This document shows, in pieces, positions 36,656 to 48,699 of a stretch of DNA of 64,000 nt. Within the stretch, counting starts at the first letter, position 1. The number at the start of each line of letters is the position of its first letter. The position numbers and the translations under genes were made by a program. The notes beneath the pieces were generated by a model that saw only the letters and a list, made by a program, of their open reading frames with translations, had not been told where the DNA came from and searched no databases. This stretch comes from Pyxicephalus adspersus (Eukaryota; Chordata; Amphibia; Anura; Pyxicephalidae). The stretch spans positions 69,163,082 through 69,227,081 of the forward strand of contig NC_092860.1 of the NCBI RefSeq assembly GCF_032062135.1. The letters are read 5' to 3'.

Positions 36656-38940
36656 CTATGTAAATTCTTTTGCGGAACAATCTCTTGGTTTTTCCAACAT
36701 AAATCCGCCCGTGTGTACAAAGTTCCAAATAGATGACACCCACTTAAATGGCATCAATATGTTTATGAATTCATTAGTTGAAATTAATAGGAGTTTAATA
36801 TGGATTGGACAATTTATTTTATTTTATGCTAAAATCGATCGGTAGGTATTTACAACCCTGTATTGATAATCATATGCAGATAAACGTATATATTGGAATA
36901 TTGGAAAGTTCTATGTTATTAGATCACTATACCCAAATTTATTATCTTTAGGAGCCTTGGGATGCTTCATATGCCCTGCTGTTTGACATCAATTGATTAA
37001 GATCCAAACATATATATTTGTTTTACAGATTAATAGATAAATTATAATTTAGAAATAAATGAATTAGATGAATAGATTAAAGATAAATTTTTATATATGT
37101 ATACGCGGAACACGTTGAATAATATGTTGAGACAAAATAGTTGTAAAACTCCAATAGATGGATGCTTTTGGAATGTTGAATTTGTACAAATTTTAAACTT
37201 TTAGGGAAGTGTATTAATGTGTATATTTTAAATAAAATGTTTTCCTTGTTTTACCCTTGAAGATGTGGTATTAGTTTGTGCCTTAAAAGTCCCAAGAATG
37301 TTTTGAGGTTTTGGTTTCTCTTTTTTATATACAACGATCTGGCACATTTAAAAATGATTTACAAATGATAATAGTGGAAAAGCTTTAAAATCTTAACAAA
37401 TGTCTTTATTTATTGACACATTCCTGTGATGTTTATAAATGGGTAAATGTTGTAAAGTCTTGGTCTTTTTTGAACTCCCCTTTAATTTTGTTTTTCCTAT
37501 TGTATTGAAAAAAAAATTTCCAGGAGCAAACCACTACTTCAGTATTGAGTTGCATACATTAGTTTACCTGGGTAAATTCACTTACAAAATTTTTCATGCG
37601 TGCTGAATTTGATGGTAATTTCCAAAAAAATATTCTGCGCATACTTCAGCACATCCTACACTGAAATTGTGGGGCCTTGCAGAGACGGAATGGTCTCCCA
37701 TTCCACAAAACAATCTATTAGCTGCCCACCTGCTTGAATCCAACATTACATATGCTGGAAAATCTATAAAAGCAAAGGAAAGTGGTAACTAGCCATCTGA
37801 TGCACTACAACCTGAATACTGAAAGGCTGGGCTTCTGTAAATCAGGGCAGCGTCACGTGTTAAACCCTATTGAATTGTCAGCTAAAAAAACAGTAGTATG
37901 AATGTTATCTATCCCACTTACAAGATGGTATCATCTTCTTCTGTCATGTCCCAAAGTACCCAATTACTTTACTCTTGATCCCAAGTATACCATCCAGGTG
38001 CTGTCTTGTTAGAGAGAGTTTTCAGTGAAACAAGTGGAATTTTTGGATTGATGACATGTTTTAGCTTATTCCCAAACTGTAAATATACCACCATAATCAC
38101 CAACAGCACAGTTAAAGGTGACTCTTTCATGAAAATGGATACTAACTACCCGAGATCCCAAAAACTGCCTAAAGAAATGAAAAGACCAAATTGCACCAAA
38201 AGAACTTTCAGCGTGTGAGAAGATTGGTTAATTGTCTTTGGATTTATTTAGTTTTATACTGGCCCAGGATGTCCTAGATTCCTAAGATTTCTTCCAATTA
38301 AAATTTGCTTTTAAACCATTAAATAAAAAAGTTATGATTTGGAATTCCAACTTAGACTTTGATTTATTCACAAAAAAACATAAAAAGCATAGTCTATTTT
38401 TAAACCATATGAGTTATTTATTTTACACAGTGTGCATTAGCAAGCTAAAAGTAAGTATATGTGTAATTTTACAGTTCATTTACTCCTAGTGCTTTGTCGC
38501 TTTTACCTAACAAACGAATACAAAGGTTTGTCCCAATAAATAGACAAGCTAGGGTATCATACTATAAAAATGACTAAACCAGATGAAAACTTGACATTGA
38601 ATACTTCGATAGAGCTTTTTTCAAGGTGATGATATTCTGTTTCCAATTATATTGTACCCAAATGCCAATTTGCAAGACTGCATTAATTTTTACTAAGCAA
38701 GGGGATCTATTTAAAAAGCAGAGAATTTGGCATTTACCAAAACAGTCCCTGGTGGATAATCTTCCAAGTCCATATGTTTTCTCCACCAGAGAATATTTAA
38801 TAAATGTCAGGTTTCACTGTTCACAAAAAAAAATGTCCCCTAAAATTTCAATGAATTATTCCAAATATTTACCGGTATACACATTTCACAAAAATGTAAT
38901 ACCATATGCTGATATGTGTAAAAGAAGGTACATCCTATGT
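36656..38940. other. Intergenic, no recognised element
   Basis: Long AT-rich stretch with no exon, transposon protein or clear terminal repeat. Confidence 0.35.
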
Positions 38941-39102
38941 AAACTGAATTATTAAAGCTTCTCCAAGACTAGAGAAGATAGACCATCATGGGAGAACCTT
39001 GGTGATCCAGCAAGCCTTGGAATCGACCCGGTTCAGGATCACCCACGTTCAGCCACCATAGTCTATCTTCTACAGATTTAAAGAGCTTTGAAAAATCAGG
39101 CC
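38941..39102. mobile_element. Palindromic MITE, family A copy 3 (short)
   Basis: Starts AAACTGAATTATTAAAGC and ends GCTTTGAAAAATCAGGCC. It shares CTCCAAGACTAGAGAAGATA and GGTGATCCAGCAAGCCTTGG with the 224-bp copies at 12647 and 40528, but is about 60 bp shorter in the middle. Confidence 0.7.
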
Positions 39103-39299
39103 AACAAATAAATGGGAATTACTTGAATTTTGCCTTTTCAGTAAATTTTCAAACAAATTAAATCATTAAATATAAAGTACTACAGAAAAATACACTATTT
39201 TTAATTCCTTTAGAAGCTGGTACTGCTTTGTCCGCTTTGGAAGAAATTATCACTTGTAGGTGTATTCCCTAAACATCCTTTTCTGTTTATAGATTGATA

Positions 39300-39600
39300 C
39301 TATGGTGCATTTGTTAGTGTGCTTCAGATCATTATCTCATTGAAAGATCTATTTCCGTGTCATTTTTTTTCCACTACACTTTCATAGCTGAATCAATGTG
39401 TTTAAGCTGCCAAGGTCATGAATCAGCAAAGCCACCTCAAATCATACCATTTTCACCACCCTGAACAACAGTTGGTAAAATGTTCTTCACCTAAAATGTT
39501 ATCTTTGGATTGTGCAAAACAATTCTGCTGTTACTGTGGACATGCCAAATTTTTAATTCTCCAATCTATGGCATATTGTTACACAAGGTCTGGACTTTCA
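39300..39600 (-). pseudogene. Tc1-type transposase fossil
   Basis: On the - strand about 39490 to 39440 reads 'VKNILPTVVQGGENGMI', matching the Tc1-like block [21 protein letters not shown], preceded (39600 to 39490) by decayed remains of the DETKxELFG...KRHVWRKPN region. The frame contains stops. No terminal repeats were located. It lies about 600 bp past the TBXA2R stop codon, on the same strand. Confidence 0.65.
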
Positions 39601-40042
39601 TTATGTGTTCAAAATGGTTTGGTTTTAAAGTTGTTTTTGAAGAGCACACCTTCCATACAGATTACATTGGTGCAATCTCTTTCTCTCTGTAAAAGTTTGC
39701 AAATCATTCAAAATCTACACTACTTGCTTTTCCCCTACAATGAAATGATTGAAGTAAATCATGTGTCAATCTTTAAGTTTCCTGGCAGACTAATAGGCAG
39801 CTACACACTTCTTTCTGAGGTTATCAGGGGGGTTTCATTCAAATATCAATCAGAAATCATGATGTTCTTTGAAATCTTTTTTGTTTTGTTTTTTTATATT
39901 TGTCCTGTTTTATTAACAGACCTCGAAAGGAGTTTCTAAGTATTGTAACCTAATCTGGAACAACTAATACTGAGATCACATTATTCTTTATATCAATATT
40001 GAGAAGTCTCTTTTTTCTAGTCATGAGAAGTTTGCATTGTTG

Positions 40043-40048
40043 TTTATT
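40043..40048 (-). promoter_or_regulatory. Candidate TBXA2R poly(A) signal
   Basis: AATAAA on the - strand, about 160 bases after the TBXA2R stop codon and the nearest canonical signal in that direction. Use is not proven. Confidence 0.4.
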
Positions 40049-40208
40049 TAAAATGACTCCATGTCAGTTTTTTGTATCATTTGTTTAAGTATATCATCTT
40101 AGTAGGCACTGTTTAATAAAAGGTCTAATGTTTGCTTTTTCAAATATACTAAAAATCTCAACAATTTGTATATGTACCTACATAAGCAATGCTTCCGCAG
40201 TATTTTAC

Positions 40209-40478
40209 CTAATTAATTACAGTTTCTTGCGTATACTTGCGACGTAATGAAGCAGTAAGGGTTGGATATAAATACATAATGGATAGACGGGAATGTAAGC
40301 TAGGATAAATTCTTTTTAACACTGCTCTTCTGAACAGGATATAAACCCAAGGATCTAGTATCTGGTTCCATGTTGCAATACGAAGATATATTAAAAGTAG
40401 TTTTTCCATGCTTCTGGGAATTTCTCCATCCTTCAAGTCAGTACTCTGCTGCTGAAGAACTGTTTGTATTATGAAAAT
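40209..40478 (-). CDS. TBXA2R: TBXA2R (thromboxane A2 receptor), last coding exon: TM7 and tail
   Basis: The exon starts after TCTCCTTTTAG on the - strand and ends at TAG (40211-40209). Joined in phase 0 to the first exon it gives residues 281-369. 'IFIIQTVL' finishes TM6; ECL3 is short; TM7 has 'LLIYLRIATWNQILDPWVYI', near identical to mammalian TXA2R as I recall it. Arg313 is the TM7 arginine that binds the prostanoid carboxylate; DPWVY (322-326) is the prostanoid receptor form of NPxxY. The tail after it is 43 residues, similar in size to the human alpha isoform, and ends ETVIN. A MITE lies 50 bp upstream of its acceptor. Confidence 0.95.
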   Translation of the reverse strand: MFIIQTVLQQQSTDLKDGEIPRSMEKLLLIYLRIATWNQILDPWVYILFRRAVLKRIYPSLHSRLSIMYLYPTLTASLRRKYTQETVIN

Positions 40479-40527
40479 CTAAAAGGAGAGGGAAAAAAAG
40501 GAAATCAGTTTTGGTGCTGGAAACAAT

Positions 40528-40751
40528 GGGCAGGATTTATTAAAGCTCTTCATGGCTGGAGAAGATACACTTTTATCAAAGAACCTGGGTGATCCGGTAA
40601 ACCTGGAATGTATTTCCTAAAAGTCGTTTGCCTTCTGTTAAAGAAATGTTTTTAATCCTGGACCGGATCCATACCAGCTTTACTGGATCACCTAGGTTTA
40701 CTGATGAAAATTCCTTCTCCATTCCTCGAGAGCTTTAATAAATCAGGTACA
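40528..40751. mobile_element. Palindromic 224-bp MITE, family A copy 2, in TBXA2R intron
   Basis: Starts GGGCAGGATTTATTAAAGCT and ends GCTTTAATAAATCAGGTAC, the same length and the same inner blocks (AACCTGGAATG, TTTCCTAAAAGTC) as the copy at 12647. AAT stands on both sides. Its right-hand position places it 50 bp 5' (on the - strand) of the TBXA2R exon 2 acceptor. Confidence 0.85.
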
Positions 40752-40937
40752 ATGTAACAAGAAAAAAATATAAATGTTAAATATTTGTGCTTAATAGTGC
40801 TTACAAACCTACACCTACTTGTTTATAATGGCCAATCAAATGAAATTAACCAGTAATAATGAAGCAAATCCAAAAGGCTGCAGGGCACAACACTACCTAG
40901 CAGTTTTCATTTGGCTAATATAAATATATATATATAT

Positions 40938-41240
40938 TGTGAGATGGCCCGTAGCAAAGGTGGGTGTTTCAAACAGGAAACAGGGCCAGCAGGTGGTGAC
41001 CATTACATTTTTTTTGGTACCAAGTTAGATCCTAAACATTGATTAGGTGTGGCTGCATCACTTCTTCAGCCCCTTTGGGATATTACCCTTCACAACATGC
41101 CATAAAAATCAGCCCAATCATCAGAAATTTTCCGCTATCTGCAAATCAAGCACTTCATCCAATCCACAACGGGGAGGTTTTTCACACACGCACACACATA
41201 CACCATGACCTTTTGTAAATGTACATAGCCCAGAGATCCC
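40938..41240 (-). mobile_element. LTR-type 3' end, reversed
   Basis: TGTGAGATGGCCCGTAGCAA at 40938, read in reverse, ends ...GGGCCATCTCACA, and the neighbouring CCTGTTTCCTGTTTGAAACA matches the end of the LTR-like block at 25285-25347. Further in, similarity is weak (GTGTATGTGTGTG stretch). Only this end is recognisable; the outer boundary abuts an (AT)n run and the inner one is approximate. Confidence 0.45.
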
Positions 41241-41429
41241 CAAGTCAAAGGGGTGATCAGTGCCCTATACAACACTCTGATGTAGAGCCGCACCACAACA
41301 ACTCTCCCCTATGTGGGCGGCTGGGAAGGTGACCTTGGTTTTGTCCTGGTGCAGGCGGACTGGGGTCAGTTATTGGAGAACAATAGAGCACCACAGCCTG
41401 TGATGGTATATGGTGCTGACATGCCTTGC

Positions 41430-42325
41430 TAAAATTAAACCCACTCATTTGGTGGGAATTTTCCAAAATAAGAAAATACTGGACATGCATCTACCAAGAG
41501 ACGTATAAACTAGTGGGATGCTCCTTTCTCAAACGTCCAGCGGATGCCATCTGTCTGCACCAATACTCAATTTAAACTACTGACTTTCCTGTTCACATCT
41601 GCCAAAAATGGTACTAGCGAAGGCCTGGTGGTAATCCACCCCCATGGTGGCACATGTGAAACAAAAAATGGCCTGGTTCCTCACCGACGATAAAATGAGG
41701 GCTCTACTCACATGGTCAAATTCCAGTGAGTTTGATTGACTACTATATGCCCATGGGATGGGACCCCTCATTCACAACCCTATTACCTTCCCACACCTAG
41801 CCTGACCTTAAGAATTGCATTGTTAGTTGGAGGAAAACCTGTTCCCTTTCCCCTTTACCCCTTTCTGTATCTTTTCTTCTTTCTCCTCCTTTCCTGATAC
41901 CCCTTGGGTATCTTCTTCCAAATATTGCATTCACTGGATTTACAACTCAGGTAATGAAGTTTAGTCCCCCACCTAGGCTCAGGTCAGAAGTTAGACTGCT
42001 GCTCCTAAAAGGGTGTGCTTCCCTAGAACGTTTACACTACCAGTGAAGGCGGGTCATGCGGCGGTCCGCCCCCTTGGGTCCCAAACTGCAAATTCAGTTG
42101 ACATGATGTAGACATCTTGACATTTCACGAATTTATAGTCCCTATGTATTTTTAGCACAAAAAGTTGTTGATGTTTTGTACAAATGGGTTGCATTGTAAT
42201 GCAATACCTTTATGCCTCTTTTATTTCCTATTTTTATTGTTGTTTCCTGTTTTTACCGTTCCTATTGCATTGTTTCATTTCTTTTTTGTAATACTCCAAA
42301 AAAATGTTTTGAAACTAAAAAAGTG
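41430..42325 (+). mobile_element. L1-type LINE C-terminus and 3' UTR in TBXA2R intron
   Basis: A broken + frame gives 'MVLAKAWW', then 'STPMVAHVKQKMAWFLTDDK', matching the order of the last residues of L1 ORF2 (IARAWK...V...I.W...E), followed by a 3' UTR ending near AATACTCCAAAAAAATG. Moderate evidence because the motifs are short. Confidence 0.55.
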
Positions 42326-42429
42326 TAATTATAGCCCCTTTCAAATGGTAACGTGTTTCACGGAAACCAAGCTGCTTCATCTGACCATATATCAAGGCTT
42401 ATAGTGTGTCATGGGTATGTCATGGATAT

Positions 42430-43119
42430 GTATTGTGACACCAAGGCAGGATTGGAGGTGGAAGGGAGATATATTAGCCCAGGATTCCTCTTTTATGTGA
42501 GGTATATTTGCCCAAGATTCCTCTACTGTGTGAAGTAGCAGGTGGAAGACTTTCGCCTGTGAGATAATTAATGAAGAAACACTGAGGGTGGGGATATAAC
42601 CCAGAGCCAGGAGCTCAGTCAGGAGCCTAACTTGGAGAGACACAGACCGGGTTCTGTGCAGGCTCAGCCTAACTTGGAGAGACACAGACAGGGGTCTGTG
42701 CAGGCTCAGCTTTACTTGGAAAGACACAGACAGGGGTCTGTGCGGGCTCAGCTTGGCTTGGAGAGACACAGACAGGAGTTTTGTGTCAGTGCAGCTCTAT
42801 TTGGAGAGAGCTCTGTTTGGAGACACAGCCAGGTGGACTGCGTGAATGAACTCAAACCTGAGTAAAAGGTTGCTGAAAGCTTGGTTTTGAGCTGGCAGGG
42901 GGAAGCCCTCCAGCTGATAGACAGTGATGTTTGATGTTTAGTAAGTGCCGGACAGGCAAGGTTTTCTTTTGCTGTTTTATTATTTTATATGCAACCTTCA
43001 ATAAACCTGGCTGCAAGCCAGCTAAACACTTATACCTCGGTGTGATATGAGCTGGATGAACCAGACAAGTGTCCTTTGACCCCAACAAAGGCGATCCTGA
43101 GCTTAACCCCTCACAGTAT
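42430..43119 (+). mobile_element. Solo LTR with 4-bp target duplication
   Basis: LTR 42434-43115 (682 bp) starts TGTGACACC and ends CCCCTCACA, so the termini TGTGA/TCACA are inverted copies. GTAT flanks both sides (42430-42433 and 43116-43119). Inside are TATAA at 42595-42599 and AATAAA at 43000-43005, in U3-R-U5 order. No gag, pol or env lies next to it, as expected of a solo LTR left by recombination. A 4-bp duplication suits gammaretrovirus-like or related endogenous retroviruses, but Gypsy origin is not excluded. It carries four 42-bp tandem repeats. Confidence 0.85.
42624..42792. repeat. 42-bp tandem repeat in the solo LTR
   Basis: Four units starting at 42624, 42666, 42708 and 42750, each with TTGGAGAGACACAGAC or a close variant then TCTGTGCAGGCTCAGC. 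A decayed fifth unit follows. They lie just downstream of the TATA box, in the putative R or leader region. Confidence 0.9.
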
Positions 43120-43887
43120 GTAAAAAAAAAAACACAAAAATGAATAACAAAATTCATCAAAAAAATAATAGCAAATATAATTGTCTAAAACAAATTCAAT
43201 ATTTTATAATATTAAGTATTTCTTTGCCAGAAAAACCTTTTAAATGCCAGCCCTTCAAAAAAAAATAATCCACAAGTTTTTTTTTAGACAACTATCAGAA
43301 AAGACCAGTGGAACCGGTGAATGCAATGTCCTGTCCCCATCTTTACTGCATCACATAAATTGCCAGATCCTAAAATTATACAATAGCACATGGTAAGGAA
43401 ATTGGCTTCCATACTAATAGTTTCCTAATGGCAAATGGCATACTTCATTGCCAAAACTTACTTGTATGTGCCGTGTGACTTAAAAGGCCACGCTTCTGAC
43501 AAAATAAAACTCTGCTCATGCAGATCTGAGTTGCAGACTGTATCTCGTGCCGCAGACCATCTAAATGCTACTGCCGCAGGCTACCTATTTATTATTATAC
43601 TACAAACGGCAGAAACACGGTGATGAAGCCATGCTATGTTTGCTATTCAGCGCTATAGCAACCACTCACACAGGCAAGAAAGATCGGGTGGCAGGATGCC
43701 AAGCCACGGACTCGTATTTCAACATAATTCGCACATCCAATATAAAACAATATATATTTTTATATATAATGCCCCCAATGTTGTCTAGAAGAGGAAAAAA
43801 AATCTGTTACCGGGAGAACTCAGCAATAGGTAGGGTAGAGTTTCTAAATATTGTTTATGTTATGACTGAATAAAAACCAAATCAAGA

Positions 43888-44370
43888 TTAAAGCATACCT
43901 AAACTCAATATTTCACTAATTGAAAAATGTAAAAAAAAGTGCAACACAACTGCGAAGATCAAGACTTAATGGAATACCTACATCATGCATCACAGGAGGC
44001 TCTGGCTGCTCCTGCAGACGCCCTGATTTCGGGCATGGGCAGAAGGGGCATTTGTTTCATCAAGGGGAAAGAGATCCTGATCCCACCCTTGTGCAGTGAG
44101 ATTTGCTCCCTTTTTTTTTCCCTTCACAGCCTCTACATCACCTGATCTTGCACCTGCACAGTGCAAGAACGGGTGATATAGAAAGAAGACAAAAAGAAAA
44201 CGGAAGAAAAGACAGAAGATGGCGGTGCCCGTTGCTTCCTCCATGCTGGGACGGAGAGGAATTCCAGGGCGATGTGGAATGGGATCGTGGGAGGGACCAG
44301 TGCCATTGAGGGATCTGCGGGATTAAAGGTAAGTGTATTTTTTTTAATTTTTAGTTTAGTCCCACTTTAA
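43888..44370. mobile_element. MITE with TTAA flanks, possibly piggyBac-type
   Basis: TTAA-AGCATACCTAAACTCAA at 43888 and TTAGTTTAGTCCCACT-TTAA ending at 44370. The inner termini are imperfect inverted repeats (AGTGGGACTAAACT on the reversed right end). TTAA at each edge fits a piggyBac-type target. The interior (about 480 bp) is GC-richer and has an ATGGCGG stretch but no supported gene. Confidence 0.6.
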
Positions 44371-44612
44371 CATTGGTATTCAAGTCTAACTGATGGACCA
44401 AAAGTACCAACAGCTACCAATGGCTTCAGGTTGGCAGAGAAGGGCTTGCAACAAGTAAGTAACAAGTAAGTATAAACTAAACCATACACATAAGATCAAA
44501 ATTTGAAACAGAAACCAAAATATATAAATCATAATATTACTGTTAACACCTGGGACACTTTATTCCTGTACCGGATGGGTTACATTGAATCATATAAATA
44601 ATTAGAGTATTT

Positions 44613-46250
44613 TTTTTTTGTAAAATATATCTTTATTCAATTTTACAGAAAACAGAAAACAACATAGAGAACTAACTCGTAAATAGAACACAATACCAAA
44701 AGAGAGAACAAAAAGAAAGGGGGGGGGATCAGTTGACCATAGCAAGGGTACATAAACTTATAACATAAGTCACAGTAGCCATACAACTATTATAATTCAA
44801 CAACAGTTGCAGAAAACATATACACTGAAGGACCCGGTTATACATATTCCAATAAAGAATCAAATGTAAAGAGAAGATATAAAAAAAACAAAAAAAACAG
44901 AATCATAAATACCAAAAAAAGGAAACTAACAAACAAACAAAAACCTTTTCAAGCGCGGGGGGGGATAGGGGGAAGGAAAGGGAAAAAGGGAGGTGGAAGG
45001 GGAATATTTGAAATTGGGGGGATTCTTTATACCAATCCCAAGCCAACCAGGTGAACTTAAACTGTTCCGATCTGTCATTGTCGTCAGCTATTAATTGTTC
45101 CATGTGGCAAATTTTCTCTACTTCTGAAAACCAATCTTTAAGGGATGGAGTTACTGATTGTTTCCAAAACCGAGGTCTGAATACCTTGGCAGCAGTGAGG
45201 AAATGATGGAGCACACTACACTTGGTGGATTTAATGGAACCTTGGATCATGGACAAGAGAGATGTTTTAGGGGTATTAGCTACAGTAGAGCCTGTACAGG
45301 CATTATATATTTGAAAGGTCACATCCCAGAAACGGTGTATAGTAGGAAATTCCCAAAAATATGTAACATGGTACCCTTCTGCACAAGGCAACGCCAGCAT
45401 CTGTCCGATACAGCTAGAGGGATACGGTGGTGGTCTGCTGGGCAAAGGTACCAGCGAGACAAAATCTTAAAACTGGTCTCCTGTGCCCTGCAGGTAAGAG
45501 TTAACTTATGTGTGAGAGTAAAGGATTTCTCCTACTCCTCTACAGTCACAGGAACACCCAATTCAGATTCCTGGTATCGTGTGTATGTGAGAGCCCAAGT
45601 AGAGGCGTCCTGGTTAAATAAATCGTACAATAGAGAAATACCATGAGTAGGTGGAGAAGACGACCTGAACAGTGCCTCGAACCTTGTGAGACCTCTATAC
45701 AATATTGAAGTGCTTTGGAATGAGGATATATATGATAATACTTGTCTATACGCAAACCACACAGACATTCTACTACCTGTCTGGGAGTAAACATGAGGCA
45801 TAGGGGGGACCTGACCATTATGGAGAATACCTCCAAGAAAACAGTCCTCAGTTAATGACCAAATCAAGAATTTGGTTTTTTGCATTGTAGGAGGGAAAGC
45901 TGGATTGTCAAAAAGTGATGTCATGGGACCTGGGCATGTAGAGATGCGACCTCCACAAATGAGGTCTCATATAAGTAAAAGGTCAGATGTAAGGCCAGGA
46001 AATGTGACATTTGTGCCAAGGAGATGCCGATCAATCCATGGAAGAGACCTCAGGTCTATCTGTGCAAGAGTTTTCTCTAATATGACCCAACTCTTCCTTT
46101 CTCTGTTATGAAACCAGTCAACCAAGAAAGAGACTGAGAGTTATATTTCTGTAAATCTGATTGTAGCTTACTGCATAACGGAGTATAACTGTGGGATTAT
46201 ACTATATAGTTCACCTATTTTAGTCCTAAATGCATTTAACTTAGCATAAG
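44613..46250 (-). mobile_element. L1-type LINE, reversed: ORF2 C-terminal part and 3' end
   Basis: On the - strand frames at 45924-45532 ('QKTKFLIWSLTEDCFLGGIL', 'YDLFNQDASTWALTY') and 45445-44903 ('IGQMLALPCAEGYHVTYFWE', then 'TPSLKDWFSEVEKICHMEQL') follow the order of L1 ORF2 C-terminal blocks: the linker, the Cys-containing motif and the last helix (W...I...E). A 3' UTR leads to a terminal A-rich stretch (T run on + at about 44611). ORF1 of what may be the same element lies at 48700-49990. Confidence 0.7.
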
Positions 46251-46319
46251 ATATGGGGGTTTAACCTGATGAGGTGTCAATACGGGGGTCCAGGGCAAAA
46301 TTGAGGTGGCCCCCCTCAC

Positions 46320-46590
46320 AATGATAGTGCCTTCAGCAAATCCCTTCATAATATCTAAGTATTTTATCAAGGATACCGTCGGTTCCGCCCGGCCGGCGGA
46401 ACACAAGATACCGGCCGGCGGAACACAAAATACCGGCCGGCATCTTACCTGGTCCCGCTGATCGTCCCACGTCCTTCTCGTTCCAGCGCCGGATGATCTC
46501 TGAAGGGACAAGCCGTCCGGCGGAGAAAAAAAAAACGGACGGCTCCTTCCTGCGTGCGTGATGACTTTGGCGCGTGTGCGGGAAATTCAA
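46320..46590. repeat. GC-rich repeat block with CCGGCCGGCGGAACACAA units
   Basis: ACCGGCCGGCGGAACACAA occurs in tandem near 46386-46445, with GC content much above the surroundings, then GGACAAGCCGTCCGGCGG and its partial inverse near ACGGACGGCTCC. It interrupts the reversed L1 and leads into the AT-rich repeat beside the gap. Confidence 0.6.
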
Positions 46591-46747
46591 ATAGAAACTC
46601 ATTCATTCATTTTGTATTGGATTCAATACAAACTCCTGTATCCAATCCAATACAAAAATTAAAAAAAAATAAAATAAAAGTAAATAACTTGGAAATTCAA
46701 ATTTATATTTTGTATTTGATTGGATACAAACTTGCGTATCCAATCCA
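46590..46747. repeat. Tandem or inverted repeat array cut by an assembly gap
   Basis: TTTGTATTGGATTCAATACAAAC is followed by GTATCCAATCCAATACAAAA and, about 100 bp on, TTTGTATTTGATTGGATACA and GTATCCAATCCA. The unit is a palindromic TATTGGATTCAATA-type word that repeats up to the first N. A collapsed satellite is the likely cause of the gap. Confidence 0.65.
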
Positions 46748-47743
46748 NNNNNNNNNNNNNNNNNNNNNNNNNNNNNNNNNNNNNNNNNNNNNNNNNNNNN
46801 NNNNNNNNNNNNNNNNNNNNNNNNNNNNNNNNNNNNNNNNNNNNNNNNNNNNNNNNNNNNNNNNNNNNNNNNNNNNNNNNNNNNNNNNNNNNNNNNNNNN
46901 NNNNNNNNNNNNNNNNNNNNNNNNNNNNNNNNNNNNNNNNNNNNNNNNNNNNNNNNNNNNNNNNNNNNNNNNNNNNNNNNNNNNNNNNNNNNNNNNNNNN
47001 NNNNNNNNNNNNNNNNNNNNNNNNNNNNNNNNNNNNNNNNNNNNNNNNNNNNNNNNNNNNNNNNNNNNNNNNNNNNNNNNNNNNNNNNNNNNNNNNNNNN
47101 NNNNNNNNNNNNNNNNNNNNNNNNNNNNNNNNNNNNNNNNNNNNNNNNNNNNNNNNNNNNNNNNNNNNNNNNNNNNNNNNNNNNNNNNNNNNNNNNNNNN
47201 NNNNNNNNNNNNNNNNNNNNNNNNNNNNNNNNNNNNNNNNNNNNNNNNNNNNNNNNNNNNNNNNNNNNNNNNNNNNNNNNNNNNNNNNNNNNNNNNNNNN
47301 NNNNNNNNNNNNNNNNNNNNNNNNNNNNNNNNNNNNNNNNNNNNNNNNNNNNNNNNNNNNNNNNNNNNNNNNNNNNNNNNNNNNNNNNNNNNNNNNNNNN
47401 NNNNNNNNNNNNNNNNNNNNNNNNNNNNNNNNNNNNNNNNNNNNNNNNNNNNNNNNNNNNNNNNNNNNNNNNNNNNNNNNNNNNNNNNNNNNNNNNNNNN
47501 NNNNNNNNNNNNNNNNNNNNNNNNNNNNNNNNNNNNNNNNNNNNNNNNNNNNNNNNNNNNNNNNNNNNNNNNNNNNNNNNNNNNNNNNNNNNNNNNNNNN
47601 NNNNNNNNNNNNNNNNNNNNNNNNNNNNNNNNNNNNNNNNNNNNNNNNNNNNNNNNNNNNNNNNNNNNNNNNNNNNNNNNNNNNNNNNNNNNNNNNNNNN
47701 NNNNNNNNNNNNNNNNNNNNNNNNNNNNNNNNNNNNNNNNNNN
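46748..47743. other. Assembly gap (996 N)
   Basis: Unresolved bases; nothing can be said about content. Open frames reported across it are artefacts of N. Confidence 1.
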
Positions 47744-48699
47744 GGGAGGGGGGATCTAGGAAAGTAAAGGGGGAGGGAGGTAAAGGAAAGGTTAAACTGG
47801 AGATTGGGGAAAGGACACCAAGCGGGTGAGGTGGGCTAAATCACAACCGTGGGGAACAACCTAACTTGGGGACTAAAAAAGGGGAGAATATCCCTGAGAA
47901 CCTATTTGGGGGAAGTGTCAGCCAATAACGGGATCTGTCTGATCCCGCCCGAGGGAGCCCACTTATTTTGTAAACATGGAGATATAACAAGAAACAGCAA
48001 AAACAACAAGAACATTTTGACCATTATAAATTATCTATAAGACAGTAATGCAATACAGATGGCCATAACAATGCTGTGATCCTCGATTATCGTATACATA
48101 TCACACAATGAGCCAATCTAGGACAAAACGCTAAGGGTCAGTCCTAAAGTTTATAATGCAGTAGCAAAGAATGAGCATGAACATATATACTGGCTTGTAT
48201 ACAGTCAGCTAAAGTCAGAGGAAATGTGGTAATAAGGTAAAGCACCATTAATAGTTCCACCAATGACCCCCAGGTGGCAGCATTGCATCAATTAAAAAGA
48301 ACAAATAGCCTTATAAGGGCCTGAGGGAATAAAGAACAGCGCAACATATACAAACATTGCAAAACAATAAGGTCAGAGACCCCATAAGCTAAATCTGGAG
48401 AAAAAGAACAATTTACCAGACCAAGACTCGATGAGTGAAAAAATGAAAGTCCAGGGAGTCCCAGGATAAACCGACCATCATCCTTGTCACAGCAAAAATG
48501 GTATGCCACTTGGCGCTTGTGGTGTGAACCGGTAAGGCATGGGCATCTGCACTAAGTAAAAGGAGGGGGTGATGAGGAGTGCTGTAAATAAAGTAAGAAG
48601 GCATCCTCTTCCTGAGTGCAAATCCAGATCGAGTCAATAAGTCATCCCTTGGAAAGGTCTGGATCCAAAAAAAAAAAAAAAACTGAAATCATGGGTTAC
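47744..48699. other. Flank between gap and L1 ORF1, unclassified
   Basis: Begins with a purine-rich GGGAGGGGGGATC stretch. It is in the position of the endonuclease part of a reversed L1 but no endonuclease motif could be read. Confidence 0.35.

Noticed and set aside
39418..39939. 173-codon + strand frame
   Set aside because: It overlaps a Tc1 transposase fossil on the opposite strand; its protein has no known similarity.
46554..47829. Long open frames (up to about 400 codons) over the first gap
   Set aside because: They consist of N; no sequence supports them. The same applies to frames over 54378-54781.
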